64,000 nt of DNA, from positions 2,776,501 to 2,840,500 of the forward strand of contig NC_007912.1 of assembly GCF_000013665.1 (NCBI RefSeq), read 5' to 3'. Below, piece by piece: positions 63,367-64,000 of this stretch (positions within the stretch are counted from its first letter, which is position 1; each line of letters starts with the position of its first letter). Origin of the DNA: Saccharophagus degradans 2-40. Lineage in GTDB: Bacteria > Pseudomonadota > Gammaproteobacteria > Pseudomonadales > Cellvibrionaceae. Made by a program: the position numbers and the translations under genes. The notes under the pieces were generated by a model. That model did no database searches. It was not told the origin of the DNA and was given only the letters and a program-made list of their open reading frames with translations.

Positions 63367-63372
63367 AGAGCA

Positions 63373-64000
63373 CTACTTTTTCAGGGCTTCAAAAACACGC
63401 GCCTGAATATCATCAAGAGAGCCAATACCATCTACCCGAGAGTACACTGGCAGGCTATCGCTGCTTTCTGCGGATAGTTTTTTATAAAAATCGACTAGCG
63501 GCTCAGTTTGCTCATGATATACAGCCAACCTTTTGCGAACAGTCTCTTCTTTATCATCATCGCGTTGCACCAACGGCTCACCGGTTTCGTCATCTACACC
63601 TTCGGTTTTAGGCGCGTTGTGTTTAACGTGATAAACACGACCAGAGGCTTCGTGAACACGACGACCGCTTAAACGAGATACAATTTCTTCATCTTCAACA
63701 AAGATTTCAAGCACGTGATCGATATTTACCCCTGCAGCCACTAGTGCTTCAGCTTGTGGGATAGTGCGCGGGAAGCCATCAAACAAAAACCCTTTTTGGC
63801 AATCTGGTTCGGCAATACGTTCTTTTACCAAATCAATGATTATGTCGTCAGATACTAGCCCGCCAGAAGTCATGATATCTTTAACTTTTAGACCAAGGGG
63901 GGAGCCCGCTTTTACCGCAGCACGCAGCATGTCACCAGTTGAAATTTGCGGAACGCCATAGGCCTCCATAATAAATTTCGCCTGAGTGCCCTTTCCTGCG
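63373..64000 (-). CDS. adk: Adenylate kinase (5' truncated by window edge)
   Basis: Adk interconverts 2 ADP with ATP and AMP. The frame is open to base 64000; the last visible codons encode [20 protein letters not shown], the second half of the P-loop, so about ten N-terminal residues are missing. [24 protein letters not shown] and the long LID ([20 protein letters not shown], with no Cys zinc site) identify the long gram-negative type. The internal ATG at 63969 is not the true start. Confidence 0.97.
   Translation of the reverse strand, partial: AGKGTQAKFIMEAYGVPQISTGDMLRAAVKAGSPLGLKVKDIMTSGGLVSDDIIIDLVKERIAEPDCQKGFLFDGFPRTIPQAEALVAAGVNIDHVLEIFVEDEEIVSRLSGRRVHEASGRVYHVKHNAPKTEGVDDETGEPLVQRDDDKEETVRKRLAVYHEQTEPLVDFYKKLSAESSDSLPVYSRVDGIGSLDDIQARVFEALKK

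Larger units (their letters stand above)
62583..63372. other. Long AT-rich gap between adk and the H1-like gene
   Basis: This 790-bp stretch has two minus-strand intrinsic terminators, at 63342-63366 and 62913-62952. No clear protein gene lies between them. The best minus-strand frame is 30 codons, beginning with ATG around 63036 (MRWVALLVFFTGGFGADFKE) and ending 12 bp before the second terminator. It lacks a ribosome-binding site. A small RNA is possible. Confidence 0.5.

Noticed and set aside
63285-63611. 108-codon plus-strand frame overlapping adk
   Set aside because: Antisense to adk and crosses its terminator; composition is not protein-like.
1-64000. CRISPR arrays, insertion sequences, prophage or rRNA
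   Set aside because: I read for regular direct repeats, transposase or integrase motifs and rRNA segments and saw none.

Overview
The window is a gammaproteobacterial chromosome segment of moderate GC content (judged by eye). About two thirds of it is a polar-flagellum gene cluster of the Pseudomonas/Vibrio type. The order flagellin-flaG-fliD-fliS-fliT-fleQ-fleSR-fliEFGHIJ and the separate flgBCDE and flgFGHIJKL operons match pseudomonad organisation. The two flagellins, the very large hook and junction proteins and the housekeeping genes fit a marine gammaproteobacterium, plausibly a Cellvibrionales relative such as Saccharophagus; that assignment is an inference. I saw no insertion sequence, prophage, CRISPR array or rRNA.

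Layout. 1-3288 (+): a coiled-coil protein cut by the left edge, and a LacI-type periplasmic-binding-fold sensor with no DNA-binding domain. 3347-9468 (-): fliJ, I, H, G, F, E. 9850-10026 (-): a 58-residue PA3496-like protein. 10348-15493 (-): fleR, fleS, fleQ, with a 90-residue unknown on the other strand. 15836-22074 (-): fliT, two fliS genes, fliD, flaG, flagellin 1. 22674-24302 (+): a TPR-SGNH protein lying between the flagellin genes. 24377-26119 (-): flagellin 2. 26720-39799 (-): flgL to flgB. 40112-41981 (-): cheR and cheV. 42134-44061 (+): flgA, flgM, flgN. 44038-46371 (-): a radical-SAM (ArsS-type) gene with its two selenodomain-associated transferases. 46762-46838: tRNA-Arg(CCT). The rest is mostly housekeeping: rsmE, a membrane protein, a GGDEF-EAL protein, ttcA, a PilZ protein, bioA, trpS, a queuosine-mannosyltransferase-like glycosyltransferase, a cNMP-binding/rhodanese protein, an M18 aminopeptidase, uppP, tsaB, a histone-H1-like protein and the 3' part of adk.

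The flagellar transcription hierarchy can be read from the DNA. fleQ has a sigma70-like promoter whose -35 box overlaps a FleQ-type GTCA-N6-TGAC palindrome. Sites with the sigma54 GG-N10-GC signature precede fleSR, fliE, fliD, flagellin 2, flgB, flgF and flgA. Sites with the FliA pattern TAAA-N15-GCCG precede flagellin 1, fliS, fliT, cheV and flgM. This gives the order FleQ, then the sigma54 basal body/hook genes, then FlgM/FliA, then the late genes. The two flagellins sit in different tiers, as in Vibrio.

The most unusual items are: the TPR-SGNH gene between the flagellins, which may modify flagellin; shared beta-rich inserts that enlarge FlgE, FlgK, FlgL, FliD and the flagellins; an acidic tail on FliH; the sensor without an output domain; a cNMP/rhodanese protein without a catalytic cysteine; and an unexplained terminator between adk and the H1-like gene.
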